From: Vicia villosa | Taxonomy: Eukaryota > Streptophyta > Magnoliopsida > Fabales > Fabaceae | Length of the DNA stretch: 64,000 nucleotides | Direction: 5' to 3' | Assembly (NCBI RefSeq): GCF_029867415.1 | Contig: NC_081185.1 | Coordinates: 36,278,766 to 36,342,765, forward strand | In this document: piece by piece, positions 33,647 through 45,217 of the stretch | Position numbering within the stretch: position 1 is the stretch's first letter | Layout of the letters: each line of letters opens with the position of its first letter | Notes under the pieces: generated by a model | Databases searched by the model: none | Told to the model about the DNA's origin: nothing | Seen by the model: only the letters and a program-made list of their open reading frames with translations | Program-made: the position numbers and the translations under genes

Positions 33647-35164
33647 ATGGATCAGCTAGAACAGAATCAAGCCGCCCTTCGTGAGGAAGTGGATCGACTG
33701 AAGGTTAGTATGGAGGAAGTTAAAGGAGGTATGACTCAGATGCTAGGATTCATGAAGGCCCTCCTGGATAAACAAGAAAAAGCAAAAGAGGTTCAGTCTA
33801 GGGATACCCTGGTTCAGGATGAGATCCCCAACGACGAAAACCCGCCGCTAGGATTGGTTTTAGGCGTTGGCCCGGCTAAGGACAAACCTCAGGCCCGCTC
33901 TGTTAGGAGAGCTATCCAATTCCAAGAGAAAGGAGAAACTTCCCAAGAAGGATTTGTCCCCACTCTACAAATGAAAGGGACAACCCGCACAGTTCGCATT
34001 CCTGCTGACAATGTCCCTAAGGACGAAGATTACCTGGACCAACAATACGGAGTACAAGAGGTGGACGATACAAACCAAGCACCTCAGACGCAACAGTCTA
34101 ATCCCGACTCGAGGGAAGACTCCAAGGATAGTGAACAAATCAAGGCGCTGGAAGAGAGACTAAAAGTGGTAGAAGGATACGATGCCTTCGATGTGGATGC
34201 CTTCGAAATGAGTTTGGTCTCAGACTTGACTATCCCTCGCAAATTCAAGATTCCCGATTTCGAGAAATACAAAGGACTCACATGTCCGAGGAATCACTTG
34301 CGCATGTATGTGCGGAAAATGGATGCCTACGCCCACGATCAAAAGCTAATGATACATTTCTTTCAAGAAAGCTTAAGCGGAGCGTCCATTGACTGGTACA
34401 TGCAATTAGAGAAGTCTTCTGTCCGAAGCTGGAATGATCTGGCTAACACATTCTTGAAGCAGTACAAGTACAACTTGGACATGGCACCCAATCGGATGCA
34501 ATTACAAAACATGTCACAAAAGAAGGATGAATCATTCAAGGAGTATGCCCAAAGGTGGAGGGAAATGGCTTCTCGAGTCCAACCTCCCTTAATGGAAAAG
34601 GAACTAGTGGACATATTTATGAGCACTTTGCAAGGACCGTACTACGACAAGATGGTCGGAAGCATATCTTCAGGGTTCTCGGACTTGATAGTCATTGGTG
34701 AGAGAATTGAAGATGGAATCAAAAATGGGAAGATACAAGGGGCACCCTCAGGTTCCTATCACACAAAGAAGTCATATGACGGAAAAAAGGAACCCAACAC
34801 CGTTGGAGCAATCCTGGTTAATCAGACACCAACACTACAACAGAAGGATCAGCAAAAACAACAGGGTGGCCAACGCCCCTGGAGGTCCAAGCCAAAACGA
34901 TCGTTTACCCCATTGCACATGCCGCTGTCTCAAGCTCTGCAACATCTGCTCAGTCAGAACTTGATAACTCTGCTGCCTCCATACTCAGCTCCAGCTAACC
35001 CCACTCCCGGGTACAAGCATCATGCTAGATGCGCTTATCATTCAGACAGTCCTGGTCATGATACAGAGGATTGTGGGCCATTGAAGCACAAGATACAAGA
35101 TTTAATTGAAGAAGGGCTCATTGAGTTCGAAGATCCTAGCAAGTCTAAAGCCATAAGTGGCTAG
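33647..35164 (+). CDS. gag: Ogre-type gag protein, intact
   Basis: 505 residues without interruption. Residues 1-50 form a likely coiled coil (heptads around LREEVDRLKVSMEEV), useful for Gag multimerisation. Residues 140-165 are acidic and variable. The retrotransposon gag core lies at about 195-360 (IPRKFKIPDFEKYKG, then SGASIDWY, SWNDLANTFLKQYKYN and FKEYAQRWREMASRVQPPL). Near the end is a Cys/His cluster, CAYHSDSPGHDTEDC (C-x2-H-x5-H-x4-C), typical of Tat/Ogre Gag in place of the usual knuckle. It should form cytoplasmic particles that package element RNA. The first in-frame ATG is used, 850 bases after the primer-binding site. In autonomous relatives, protease follows; here the frame ends at a stop and non-coding sequence follows. 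Confidence 0.92.
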   Translation: MDQLEQNQAALREEVDRLKVSMEEVKGGMTQMLGFMKALLDKQEKAKEVQSRDTLVQDEIPNDENPPLGLVLGVGPAKDKPQARSVRRAIQFQEKGETSQEGFVPTLQMKGTTRTVRIPADNVPKDEDYLDQQYGVQEVDDTNQAPQTQQSNPDSREDSKDSEQIKALEERLKVVEGYDAFDVDAFEMSLVSDLTIPRKFKIPDFEKYKGLTCPRNHLRMYVRKMDAYAHDQKLMIHFFQESLSGASIDWYMQLEKSSVRSWNDLANTFLKQYKYNLDMAPNRMQLQNMSQKKDESFKEYAQRWREMASRVQPPLMEKELVDIFMSTLQGPYYDKMVGSISSGFSDLIVIGERIEDGIKNGKIQGAPSGSYHTKKSYDGKKEPNTVGAILVNQTPTLQQKDQQKQQGGQRPWRSKPKRSFTPLHMPLSQALQHLLSQNLITLLPPYSAPANPTPGYKHHARCAYHSDSPGHDTEDCGPLKHKIQDLIEEGLIEFEDPSKSKAISG

Positions 35165-36579
35165 AAGGAGGATTTCTTAGATCATTAGTTTTGTTTTCAT
35201 TCGCAATTTCTTTCCGTTTGTTTAAACATTAGTCTTACGACATATGCTATGTACTTTACAACAATCATTAATGCATTGCTTACGTTTGTCTTGATTCATT
35301 CCTAGTGTTCTCACTATATTTAAAATGGTGTTTTTACTTGGTTTTCTTCTTTGTGATATTCAACTCTCGATCAAAGTCGTACACCTTTTGAGGGAGAATG
35401 ACGAAAACGATACCATAATTTCATACACTATGCTTTCGAACAGACCGTGTTGACGATGTACAGGCATTTGTTCAATCCCTAAATAATGGAGATATAAGGA
35501 TGTTAATCCCTCGTCAACCCCTTTGAGTCCAAAGAAGTAGGAGTTTTCCTTCATACAAAATAGAACCCTTAATATATAACCTGGGGTAGGGTAGTTGCTC
35601 AGTTGACTTAATTACTCCAAATTGTTCCTTTGAACATAATCACCGATGGTTCCCCATCATCATTAAATCCGGCAGTCAATATCCGCAAAGAAAAAGAAAG
35701 CAATGCAAAGACCTGCTAAGTCAAAACCTATTAAGGAGACTTAGGCAAAATTGGGGCATCCCGCTGACTGTAGTTTTAAAACGAACAGTTCAGGCAAAAG
35801 TTAGGGATAACAAAGTCGAAAAGAGGTCATTACATACCCTCACAAGAGAAAATATTACAAGAAAGGAGGATGACTGCCCTTGCAAAATAAACTTCTGGTT
35901 TTTTAACCATCAAAAATATCAATATTCCCAAAGTCTTTTTGGAACTTAAACACATAGCTAACTGAGCATAGGACCGGAGGACATCACGAAGAGGGGGATG
36001 GGTACAAATAAACTTTGAGCCACTATCCTTTGTTTCTTTAAACCGTGAACCAGGCCACGTTACAACCCTTAAAAGTCCTAACTGAAGCATGGTTAGTTCG
36101 AAAGCATATCGTTACCAAAGGTATCCCGACTCCTTAAGGTCTACCATAACTCTTGAGTTGATATCACTTTCTTACAAAAAAAAACTTCGTTTTATTCAAA
36201 AAATGTTTTTAAACTTTCAAGACAAACATATGCATTCGCATCTTATGAATTTCATTATAAAGCACACTTGTCTATGTGGATTCAAATGTTTAAACATCAG
36301 GGAGAAGTTGCATGGGGCATGGCTAATGGCTAAAAATCCTACTGACTGACGAAGTAGCTTTAAAAGCTTGTCAAAATAAGAAACATCTCTTACGCATGAT
36401 TGGGATGGCTAATGTGTACCCGGGGCATAACCCGTCATTATCCCATTTACATGGGGCAATCTAATCAAGATCCATGGAATCTCTCAAGGACGCTGAATAG
36501 CCCATGGGGCAAGCCCGTTACCTGGGGGCACGTTACAAAGGTCACTCAGTATCAGATGATGTTAATGCCACTCTCACAT
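35165..36579 (+). other. E2 3' UTR, first part (no gene)
   Basis: It is collinear with E1 12890-14000. Short ORFs (maximum 86 codons) are not shared with E1. PPT-like GGGGCA motifs lie at about 36313, 36421, 36452, 36505 and 36523. Confidence 0.65.
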
Positions 36580-37130
36580 CCTTTCAGGAACCTTTTTAGG
36601 ATATTTCTCAATCTGTCCATATAGTCTTCTCTAAGACATGTTCAAATACTTTTTACCCTTTCCAGGAGCCTTTTTCAGACAGTCTTTTACAGACCCATCT
36701 TCCTATCCTTTCTATTTTCAAACCCTTTCAGATAGTCTTCTCCAAGACATATTCCTTTCTACGAACCTTTTCTAGGTAGTCTTTTGTAAGACATCTCTTA
36801 ACTTTTTCAGTTAGTCTTTTTTAGACATGTTCAAAACTTCTCTTATGCTTCCAAGAACCTTGTCAAACTTTGTTTAAAGTACCGAGTCTTTTCTAAGACA
36901 GTTCACCATCCTTTCTAGGGTAGTCTTCTTCAAGATGTCTTTTCCTAAGTTTTGTTTAAAACGCCTTAAAAACAATCTCTATCCTCTATAGGAATATCTT
37001 TGATCCTCTGCACAAACACATCCCTTTGAGCTTTGTTTAAAGCACAGTCTTGTGTAAGACAATTTCCCACTCTTTCCAAGGACCTCTTCAAGTAGTCTTA
37101 TAGAAGACGTCATCTCATTCTGAGTACTCA
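36580..37130 (+). repeat. AGTC-tetraloop hairpin array, degenerate part (E2)
   Basis: About ten copies of GTCTT-NNNN-AAGAC with variable loops: CTCT (36624), CTCC (36738), TTGT (36780), TTCT (36886), GTGT (37047) and ATAG (37096). They alternate with CCTTTYCAGGAACC-type spacers. Two copies have shortened arms with a longer loop (GTCT/AGAC near 36682 and 36815). Confidence 0.8.
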
Positions 37131-37779
37131 GCAAATCACTGTCCGTCAGGACGCAACCGAAACGCATGACTCACTCTGAAAAGTATCTGCTTCACATTCA
37201 AGTCAACACTTAGCACCAAGGAGACCTCGAAACTGGTTTAACCAAAGGCAATCACTTCTGAGAAGGACTCTTGAATGGGGAAACCACATCCAGAGGGTTT
37301 TCCTAAAAACAGGGGCATACAAGGATCCTATTGACTAGGGGCATATCTTTCAAGAATTCAAACACTGGGGCAATGCATATCAGGCAAGATATGGTGAAAA
37401 CTCGAGTTCTCTCTAAAGGTCCTTCATTCAGGTTAAGGGGCATGTTTCAAAATCTCTGATATTCGGGAAGTCATATTATTATCACACAAGGAGCATTGTT
37501 GCGTAATTGATCTCCCCATGCCTGTACTATTTACGTCCCGCAGTGTGGGATCGACATATATGCATAATTCTCATTTATTTTGAGAATCTCATTACATGAC
37601 ACATGCATCATAACATTGCATAAAACTAACACTGCCTTTTCAGGTCACTTCATAGTCAAGAGGATGTTATCATCACGTTACAGCGCAAATACGATCGTAT
37701 CAACGATTCAATCTTAACATATACAATTCCAATACCTCATCCCAAGTCTTTCTTCAAAGACAATCCAGAAGCAATCAAA
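37131..37779 (+). other. E2 3' UTR between arrays (no gene)
   Basis: It is shared with E1 14030-14420, including GGGGAAACCAC followed by several AGGGGCA motifs (37311, 37338, 37435; TGGGGCA at 37369). Nothing coding is seen. Confidence 0.6.
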
Positions 37780-38640
37780 GAATTTCTTACCTCTCCAGGT
37801 AGTCTTGTCCAAGACAATTATCCTAATCTTTCCAAGCAGTCTTGTGTAAGACGTATCCTGACCTTTTCTAGGTAGTTTTGTTTAAAACTTCCCACGACCT
37901 TTATAGGAACCTTTCTAGGTAGTTCTGTTTAAAACATCTTATGTCCTTTATAGGAACCTTTCTAGGTAGTTTTGTTTAAAACATATTGTTCCCTTTATAG
38001 GAACCTTTCTAGGTAGTTTTGTTTAAAACGTTTCATGTCCTCTATAGGAACCTTTCTAGGTAGTTTTGTTTAAAACGTTTTATGTCCTTTATAGGAACCT
38101 TTCTAGGTAGTTTTGTTTAAAACGTCTTATGTCCTTTATAGGAACCTTTCTAGGTAGTTTTGTTTAAAACGTCTTATGTCCTTTATAGGAACCTTTCTAG
38201 GTAGTTTTGTTTAAAACATATCGTGTCCTTTATAGGAATCTTTCTAGATAGTTTTGTTTAAAACGTATCGTTCCCTTTATAGGAACCTCTCTAGGTAAGT
38301 CTTGTTTAAGATATCCCGTATCCTATCTAAGAGCCTTTCCAGGTGAGTCCTGTTTAAGACGTACCATAACCTGTCTAGGTATTCCTGTTCAAGACGTTTC
38401 ACATCTTTTTAGGAGCCTTTCTAGGTGAGTCTTATTTAAGACATATCATGCCTTTCTAGGTAGCCTTCTTAAAATGTTTATCCATTCTTTTCTAAGACAC
38501 ACTTAGTTCTTTTAAAGAACTCCTCAGTTAGTCTTCTCCAGGACATTCTTCCTAAGCATTGTTCAAAGCCTAAGCTTATTCGCATCATCCTTTGTTATAC
38601 TCTATTCAGGAACCTCTTCAGGTGGTCTTATGTAAGACAT
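37780..38640 (+). repeat. 47-bp tandem hairpin array (E2 3' UTR)
   Basis: The regular core (about 37860-38300) has about ten 47-bp units, consensus GGAACCTTTCTAGGTAGTTT followed by TGTTTAAAACGT. The arms are GTTTT/AAAAC around GTTT. Flanking units have GTCTT/AAGAC (37803, 37839, 38299, 38427, 38626), so a C-G pair is exchanged for T-A. It is the same family as E1 14660-15182. Confidence 0.88.
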
Positions 38641-38829
38641 TACTTCCTCTCTCCTCAGATACAATCAAATGATCCAGTCTGAAAAGCATATGCTTTAGAC
38701 AAGTACCCTGCCAAACAAATAGATGGCATCTATAAGCCCATCTCCCACAGAACTCTTTCCCTACGCAAACAAATTTCAGGGCATTTTAGTGTCCAATCAT
38801 CTTCTACCTCTTCAGGTTCAAGAAGATTG

Positions 38830-38841
38830 AACAGGGGCAGT
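38830..38841 (+). other. E2 polypurine tract
   Basis: GAACAGGGGCAGT directly precedes the 3' LTR TGTCATACC. Confidence 0.82.
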
Positions 38842-41790
38842 TGTCATACCCCAAAATTTGCCTTCCATATTCCATGTACAATGATTCAAAGTTCAAAGAT
38901 TCAATCCCAAAGCTTTGCTCAAACAATCCTAAGATCCACAGTCAACTGATCCAATCCTAAAGGCCAACTACAATCAAAGCATGATTCAAACCTATGATCA
39001 TTGGTCAAACATCAAGTGTAGAGGTGCATAATCATCACTTGATCAAAGAAAGATCATGATTCCATTAATAGAAACTCAGAGATGAACAAATACAAAAAGG
39101 TTCAAATTAGGGTTTCTTAGGAGAAAGTCAACCCAACTTTGACTGGGCATAACTTTCACATGGAACATCAAAAATGCCCCACTCAAAGCCTATTTTGAAG
39201 GAAATTGGATTCTCTACAACTTTGTCTCTCACAAGCCAGGGCTAGAAATGCTTCATTTGAGAGGTACAAGGCAAAAGATTACATGTCATTTTCAGGCATC
39301 CCTCAAAAGTAGTTTTTTGTCAAAAGAAGATATGATCAAGATAAAAGCTCCAAATGAAAAATATATTCCAAAGTGGCTTATAGAGGACCTCTTAAGGTTT
39401 CCAAAAAGTCTTAGAACTCCCTCATAGCTTAAAAATTGAGTGAGATATGATTGATCAAAGTTGGGTGATTTTTGAAGACCAAATGTGAAATAAAGGAGGT
39501 CCAAATTTGAAGTTCTTGCAAGTGGGCCTATATTTTATGACTCAAACTTGATCCACAAGCTATCCAAACCATAAGCCACGAATTTCACCTTTTATTTTAT
39601 TTTATATGATTTTTTATTTTATTTAAAAATGATATAAAATGATATAATTGAAGAAAAACAAATATTATGGTAAAAGGGTTCATATTGACTATTTCCGATC
39701 ACAATTATGACAGAATTATAATCTATTTTCGTTGTATATTAATTGGGAAGGAATTGATAGAAGATTTGGACAAAGTTAGAAAGTTTCCAATCAAATTTTT
39801 AATCAAATCTCTCAATATTGCAAGATTGGATTTAAGAGAGATTTTGGAAGTTTTTGTTAACCTAAATTGTTGCCTATAAGTACCAAGCGTATACCAAACG
39901 AAAAGGGGGTTGGAATTTCTGAAAAAAAAACGCACCTGCAAGAACGCAAAAAGGTCAAAAAAATCCAGAATCGGTTTGGGAGAATTAGGGCACTTCAAGA
40001 GGTTTTAAGGATTGCAGAAGGTTCATGGGGTCACTCTGAGTCTATCTGGATCATTGCTCTGCATCAATACCCCCAGATCAATCTCCATTTAACCGAGGTA
40101 AGTAACTCTGAAACTTGGCTCGATTAGAGTAATTCACGCGGTCTCATGTAGTTCCAATTGTATATTGTGGTTTATACGATTGCTGTGATCATTCCTGTGC
40201 ATTTAATTGGATTTCTGGGCGCATTTGATACTGATTGCCATTGTTGATAGGATTAGGGTTCTTGAGGCAAATTTGGGGTTTTTCGCGTAGAAGTAAAATT
40301 AGGTTAAATCAAGCATAGGGTTGAATTCGCATGCCTCAGATAAGTGGAAAGGGGATATCGCGAAACATTTTTATGCCCTCATATTCTATTCGCTATTTTC
40401 TGGGTTTTATTGCTACAACAGAATTCGTAGCTAAATCATAGCAAGTTGTTGCAGGCTTTTGTGTCTTCTTGGGGAAGACGATGAGGTGTCCCCTCATCAG
40501 TGGTCCATTTAAAATCCGCGCGCTTTTTTCTGGCTTCTGTATATGTCCTTTATTTAACTTATTAGGCGCGTGGTTTGAACAGAATAAACGCCTGGTTGGG
40601 ATGGTAGTGAAGCGCTTAGGTGAGGGGGAGAGTGTGGGTTCGAACCCCACCTCCCACGCTATTTTTTATTGAAAACCTGGCTTCTTGTTCCCATATGCAC
40701 ACAATCACATGGTTCACCATGTACCCTCATGATCCAACCATCAGATCACCATCACTCTAGATCTAACGTCCCATGCCTAATCTATATACCATGAACCTCC
40801 AGATTTGCCATACTGAACCAAAACCCTAAATGGACTAAAATAATTTTAATTAATTATTTGTTTTAATTAATCTCTTTTAATATATTTATTTATGTATTAA
40901 TAATTATTTTTGTAAATAAATTAATACATGATAATAATATTAAAATGGCAATTTGTTGTTCGTTCCGATTAAATCGATTAATCGCTATGGTCAACAATAA
41001 TTTTAATTAAAATGTTTATTTAATTAAAATGCAATTAATTCCTATTTGGTTAAATGGTTTCGACTATCTTATTAGTCGCGATGATTAACCTTTCTATTTT
41101 CCATACTTCAATTCATTATTCTTTTTAATCGAATCAATCGATTACGAGGGGTAATGATACAAATTAATTATCAAAAATTATAAAAAAATACTATTATTCG
41201 TTATTAGTAATAATCAAATCAATTGATTAAAATTGGTAACGATACAACTACTAATCTGTTAACTATGATAATTGAATCAATCGATCGTTGCGGTTAATAG
41301 TGCTAAATCAAATCAGGGTTGTACGCCCATATCCTAAAACACTCAAATACACTAAAACCACATTACTACGGATTTTCATCCCTTCAAACATTGCAATGTT
41401 CATAATTACGATAAGGTAATTCAAAATACCTTCGAACATTCGCATTTCAAAACAACTCCAAAACGATTTCAAACCACAAATTCAAATTCTAAGGCGTACA
41501 ACCCTGTCCCCGAACTACGTTGACTCTGATTCTCCATAAGAGATACGTAGGCACTTGGATAACCAAGGCGAGTCCCCCTCCCTAAAATCTCAATTTTCCC
41601 CTACTCAATATTTTAGCCATAAACCTTCACCTTAGATTCAAAGCCAATAGGAAAGGGTTGAGGGTGCCTAACACCTTCCCTCGACCTGAATATAATATCT
41701 TACCCTGATCTCTTAACTGCGTAGGTTTCCTATTCGCCTTGGTAGAATAGGTGGCGACTCTAATCTTTATTTTTAGGGCAGGTTGCTACA
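38842..41790 (+). repeat. E2 3' LTR
   Basis: 2949 bp, TGTCATACC to TTGCTACA, nearly identical to the 5' LTR without S2. It contains the tRNA-like module at 40593-40661 and the structured block at 41515-41761 (hairpin 1 41515-41550, hairpin 2 41655-41687, TGGCGACTCT 41752-41761). Confidence 0.94.
40593..40661 (+). other. tRNA-like module, E2 3' LTR
   Basis: Copy of 27306-27374; the B box GGGTTCGAACCCC is at 40636-40648. Confidence 0.7.
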
Positions 41791-41795
41791 ACAGG
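41791..41795. repeat. Target-site duplication of E2, right (ACAGG)
   Basis: It matches 25557-25561. Confidence 0.92.
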
Positions 41796-41799
41796 TCAA

Positions 41800-42399
41800 A
41801 TGGCTAGTAATCAAGAAAACTCACAAGATAGAGATACTCCAGAGACAAATCCTCCATCTGATACATCAGCAACAGAAGTTGCACGAGGCATCACCATTAT
41901 GAAGAGAATCATTCGAGATAGAGACAAAGGATTAATATATAATTTAGAATGGAATTATGATAACCAAGCAATTGGTACTAATGCTGCAAAGTTGACAAGC
42001 TACATTGGTACACTTGTTCGTATGCATATTCCAATCTCCGTATCTAAATGGAATATGAAAAGCAAACTGTTGGACAATAAAAAAGATATGCTTTGGGTTG
42101 AGCTTAAGGTATCATATATGGTTGTTGTTATTATCTTGACGATAATTTGTTTAAATTACTTATACTAACACACTCTATGCGTATGTTTTTTCGCAGAGGT
42201 CTTTTAACATACTAGATGAGCGTAAACGCTTCATACTTGGTTTGGCCGGAAAAAGACATAGAGGGTGGAAAGCTTTTTTAACAAACACCTATCTTAAGGA
42301 TAAAGAATGAAACTTTCTTGAAGAGGCCCCGGGACGTCCAAAAAAGTATGAGATCTTCATTAAAGATGAAGATTGGGTTGGGTTTGTAAATGTGTTGTA
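41800..42399 (+). pseudogene. CACTA second gene (plant transposase, Ptta/En/Spm type), broken
   Basis: Exon 1 (41800-42108) encodes a protein with the GTNAAKLTSYIGTLVR and WNMKS.LLDNKKDMLWVELK features of the plant CACTA accessory transposase family. A canonical intron (GTATCA at 42109 to TTCGCAG ending at 42196) leads in phase into exon 2 (42197-42399: RSFNILDERKRFILG, GWKAFLTNTYL, PEKYE-like GRPKKYE). A TGA at 42307 interrupts exon 2. The C-terminal half is missing because the element stops at the C1/C2 junction. Such proteins bind the subterminal repeats. It belongs to C1, separated from the TNP2 gene by E2. Confidence 0.8.
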
Positions 42400-42422
42400 A
42401 TTGTCTAAATGTGTTGTAATTG
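42387..42422 (+). repeat. 17-bp direct duplication at the C1/C2 junction
   Basis: TAAATGTGTTGTAATTG occurs at 42387-42403 and 42406-42422, exactly between the last CACTA-coding and the first Copia-coding sequence. It looks like filler DNA at a repaired break. Confidence 0.75.
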
Positions 42423-42424
42423 AC

Positions 42425-42894
42425 GATTTTATCATTTGTGTCAATGCATAGTTATGATGATGGTTATGATATAGTCTTTAATCAAAAGTCTTGCAAAGCT
42501 ATTAGTCAAAAAGACGGATCAATCCTCTTTACTGGTAAGAGAAAGAATAACATTTATAAGATTGAAATTTCTGAACTAAAGTCTCAGAAAGTAACTTGTC
42601 TTCTGTCTGTAAATGATAAGCAATGGGTTCGGCACAGAAGATTGGAACATGTTAGCTTGAGGAGATTGTCTCAACTAAACAAACTCAATTTGGTAAGAGG
42701 ACTCCCCAATCTAAAGTTCAACTCAGATGCTCTTTGTGAAGCATGTTAGAAGGGAAAGCTCTCAAAATCCTCTTTCAAATCTAAAAATGTTGTTTCTTCC
42801 TCTAGACCTTTAGAACTTCTACATATTAATTTATTTGGTCCAGTAAAAACTGCATCAATAAGAGGCAAGAAGTATGGATTGGTCATTGTAGATG
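42425..42894 (+). pseudogene. C2: Copia pol relic, GAG-pre-integrase and start of integrase
   Basis: The translated region matches Copia polyproteins: RHRRLEHVSLRRLSQLNKLNL (GAG-pre-integrase HRRLGH type, H-x-H partly lost), then the zinc-motif Cys pair CEAC, a TAG stop at 42748 (probably from CAG, Q), and PLELLHINLFGPVKTASIRG leading into the integrase core, ending GLVIVD. The frame continues at 61592 after E3. The 5' part of the element (LTR, gag, protease) is missing: the relic begins abruptly at the C1 junction. Confidence 0.85.
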
Positions 42895-45207
42895 TGAAAA
42901 TTCTGGTATGACAGACTCAGGATGTCACTTACAATGTCAAAACATCTGATGTGTTATTAACTTAGTAAAGGAAGAACAGAAAGATCCCCAATTTTAAATT
43001 ACCCCTAAGAAGGAGTCCATGAGTACTGGGATCATGTATGTTCAGTCAACATAACCAGATTGTAAACTTTATTGGTTCTGTAAAGGAACAACTATCAAAC
43101 CTGAACCTGATGTTATACACGATGTTAGAACATCCACGACTAAACAAACAATACAATGCAGAAGATAAATAACACAATTAATTATTAACCCAGTTCGGTT
43201 TAACTACCTACTATGGGGGCTACCAAGCCAGGAAGAAGATTTCACTATTAATAGTACTATTTTACGTAAACAACCTCTGGTTTGCAGATAAACAACCTCT
43301 GGTTTACCTAGTCACTACCCAATGCAACCTTTATCTCAGATATCCATCCAAGACAAGAGAACCTCTACTCACTCCCTAGTGATACCAAACTGTTAAAACC
43401 CTGCAACAGCTATTTACACAATTAACAATAAACAATAACTTGATCTTGCTTCACAAATTCAATCAAGAACATAATACTCAACTCTTACCTACAGTTTTCG
43501 AGTGAGGACAATAACGTCTCTTACCTACAGGTTTCAAGAAGAACAGGGTAGCCATCCCACAGCATGGGTGGTCTACCTATAGAAACCCTAAAGACTACAT
43601 CTTTTCTAAACAAGGTTTTCTATATTTTTCGATATAAAAATAAGTTACAAAGGTTTCTATTTATAATCTATTCCCAATTGGACTTGGGCTTACAAATCGC
43701 ATCACTCCTTGCTCTTACAAATCAGCAGATATCTTCTGCTACAATCAAGGTCTTTTAATCATAAGTTTCCTAATTTATCTCCTAATTTAGAAAGTGTTGT
43801 CTTCTGATCTGATTCTTCAATATTCTGACTTGATTCTTTTGACCTTTAAATTTGCGCCACATAGGATTTCATAATATTCACAGAATAATCTGTATCTGTT
43901 GAGAAACAAACTGAATCTTCATTCCAGTTCTGCAGGCGCGGTGTCATGAGTTGATGTCATGACATTCCATACAACATTTTGCTTTTGTACCTGTTTTGTT
44001 CTTTTATATTTTCAAGATTACACACTGTATTATATTTTTCTGTGTCATACCCCAAAATTTACCCACACATTTTTCTCCTATTCAAATTCAAATCAATACA
44101 TAAAGCTCTAAGACACATTTTCCTATACAAAGCTCAGAAACTAGGGTTTGGTTTACCCAAAGGAAAATCAGTGAATCAATGGCTCCAAGGCATCTCACAT
44201 GGATCAATATATCTCACATCATATCCATGACAAATATCATGTCTCAATTCAAAGGATTGGTCACTCAGTTGTTCAGAAAGTCAACAGTCGACTAATTTAA
44301 CCTAAAAGTCAACTGTGGTCAAAGTAAAGTCAAAACTCCTGATTTTTTGTCAAGATCCTCATATTGAAGTATCATTCACCATTTGATCAAGAATTGATCA
44401 TGGTTCATCAAGGAAAGATAAAAAATCAACAAATCAAAAAGTTTCTAAATTAGGGTTTTGCATAGGAAAAGTCAACTGAACTTTGACCAGCCATAACTCT
44501 CACATGGAACATCCAAAATTTTCCATCCAAAGCTCATTTTGAAGGAAATTTGATTCTCTACAAAATTGTGTATCACATGCCCAGTCTAAAAATGCTTCAT
44601 TTGAGAGATATGGACCAAAACATTATAGGTCCTTTTCAAAAGTCAACCGAAAGCAGTTTTTTGAAAAAGACAATATCATCAAGATAAAATGCTCAAATGG
44701 AAAAAAGCTTCCCAAGTGGCTTGTAGAGGACACCCTGAGGTTTCCCAAAAGTCCTAGAACACCTCCATATCTTAAAAATTGAGTGAAATACGCCTTGTTA
44801 AAGTTGGTCAATTTTGAATGAAAAATGCGAAGCAAAAGTGGCACAAAAAGGATTTTTTGTGAAAGAGCCCAACATTTTATGGCCCAATTCTGATCTCCAA
44901 GACATCCAATCCAACCCTCATGAATTTTTGAGTTTTAATTGATTTTATATGAATTTTTCATTCATTTAAAAGTGATTTAAGTCATGAAAATTAAAGGGAA
45001 ATCAAAGATTTAATTAAAGATATTATATTGGTCTATTTCCATCATCAATTACACCACATAATGTGTCAAAATTCGTGCTAATAGTAATGGGTAAGATTAG
45101 ATTGAAATTTGGCATATTAAGGAAGATTTACAAACAAATTTTAATGAAATCCATAATCCTTGATTCAAGAAGATTGAAACCAATATTGTTAACCTAGTTC
45201 CATCCAG

Positions 45208-45217
45208 TATATATAAA
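45208..45217 (+). promoter_or_regulatory. S3 LTR TATA box
   Basis: TATATATAAA in the context CCAGTATATATAAACATGAG, about 1.2 kb into the LTR. Confidence 0.65.

Larger units (their letters stand above)
25562..41790 (+). mobile_element. E2: gag-only Ogre derivative, LTR to LTR
   Basis: This is a complete insertion with perfect ACAGG duplications. The LTRs are about 2.94 and 2.95 kb and differ by few substitutions by eye, so it is the youngest Ogre copy here. The internal part (32775-38841, about 6.1 kb) holds a primer-binding site, an 850-base leader, an intact gag, a 3.7-kb 3' UTR with a hairpin array, and a polypurine tract. Protease, RT/RNaseH and integrase are absent. The element is therefore non-autonomous for enzymes but may still make Gag. 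Its 5' LTR is interrupted by S2. Confidence 0.94.
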
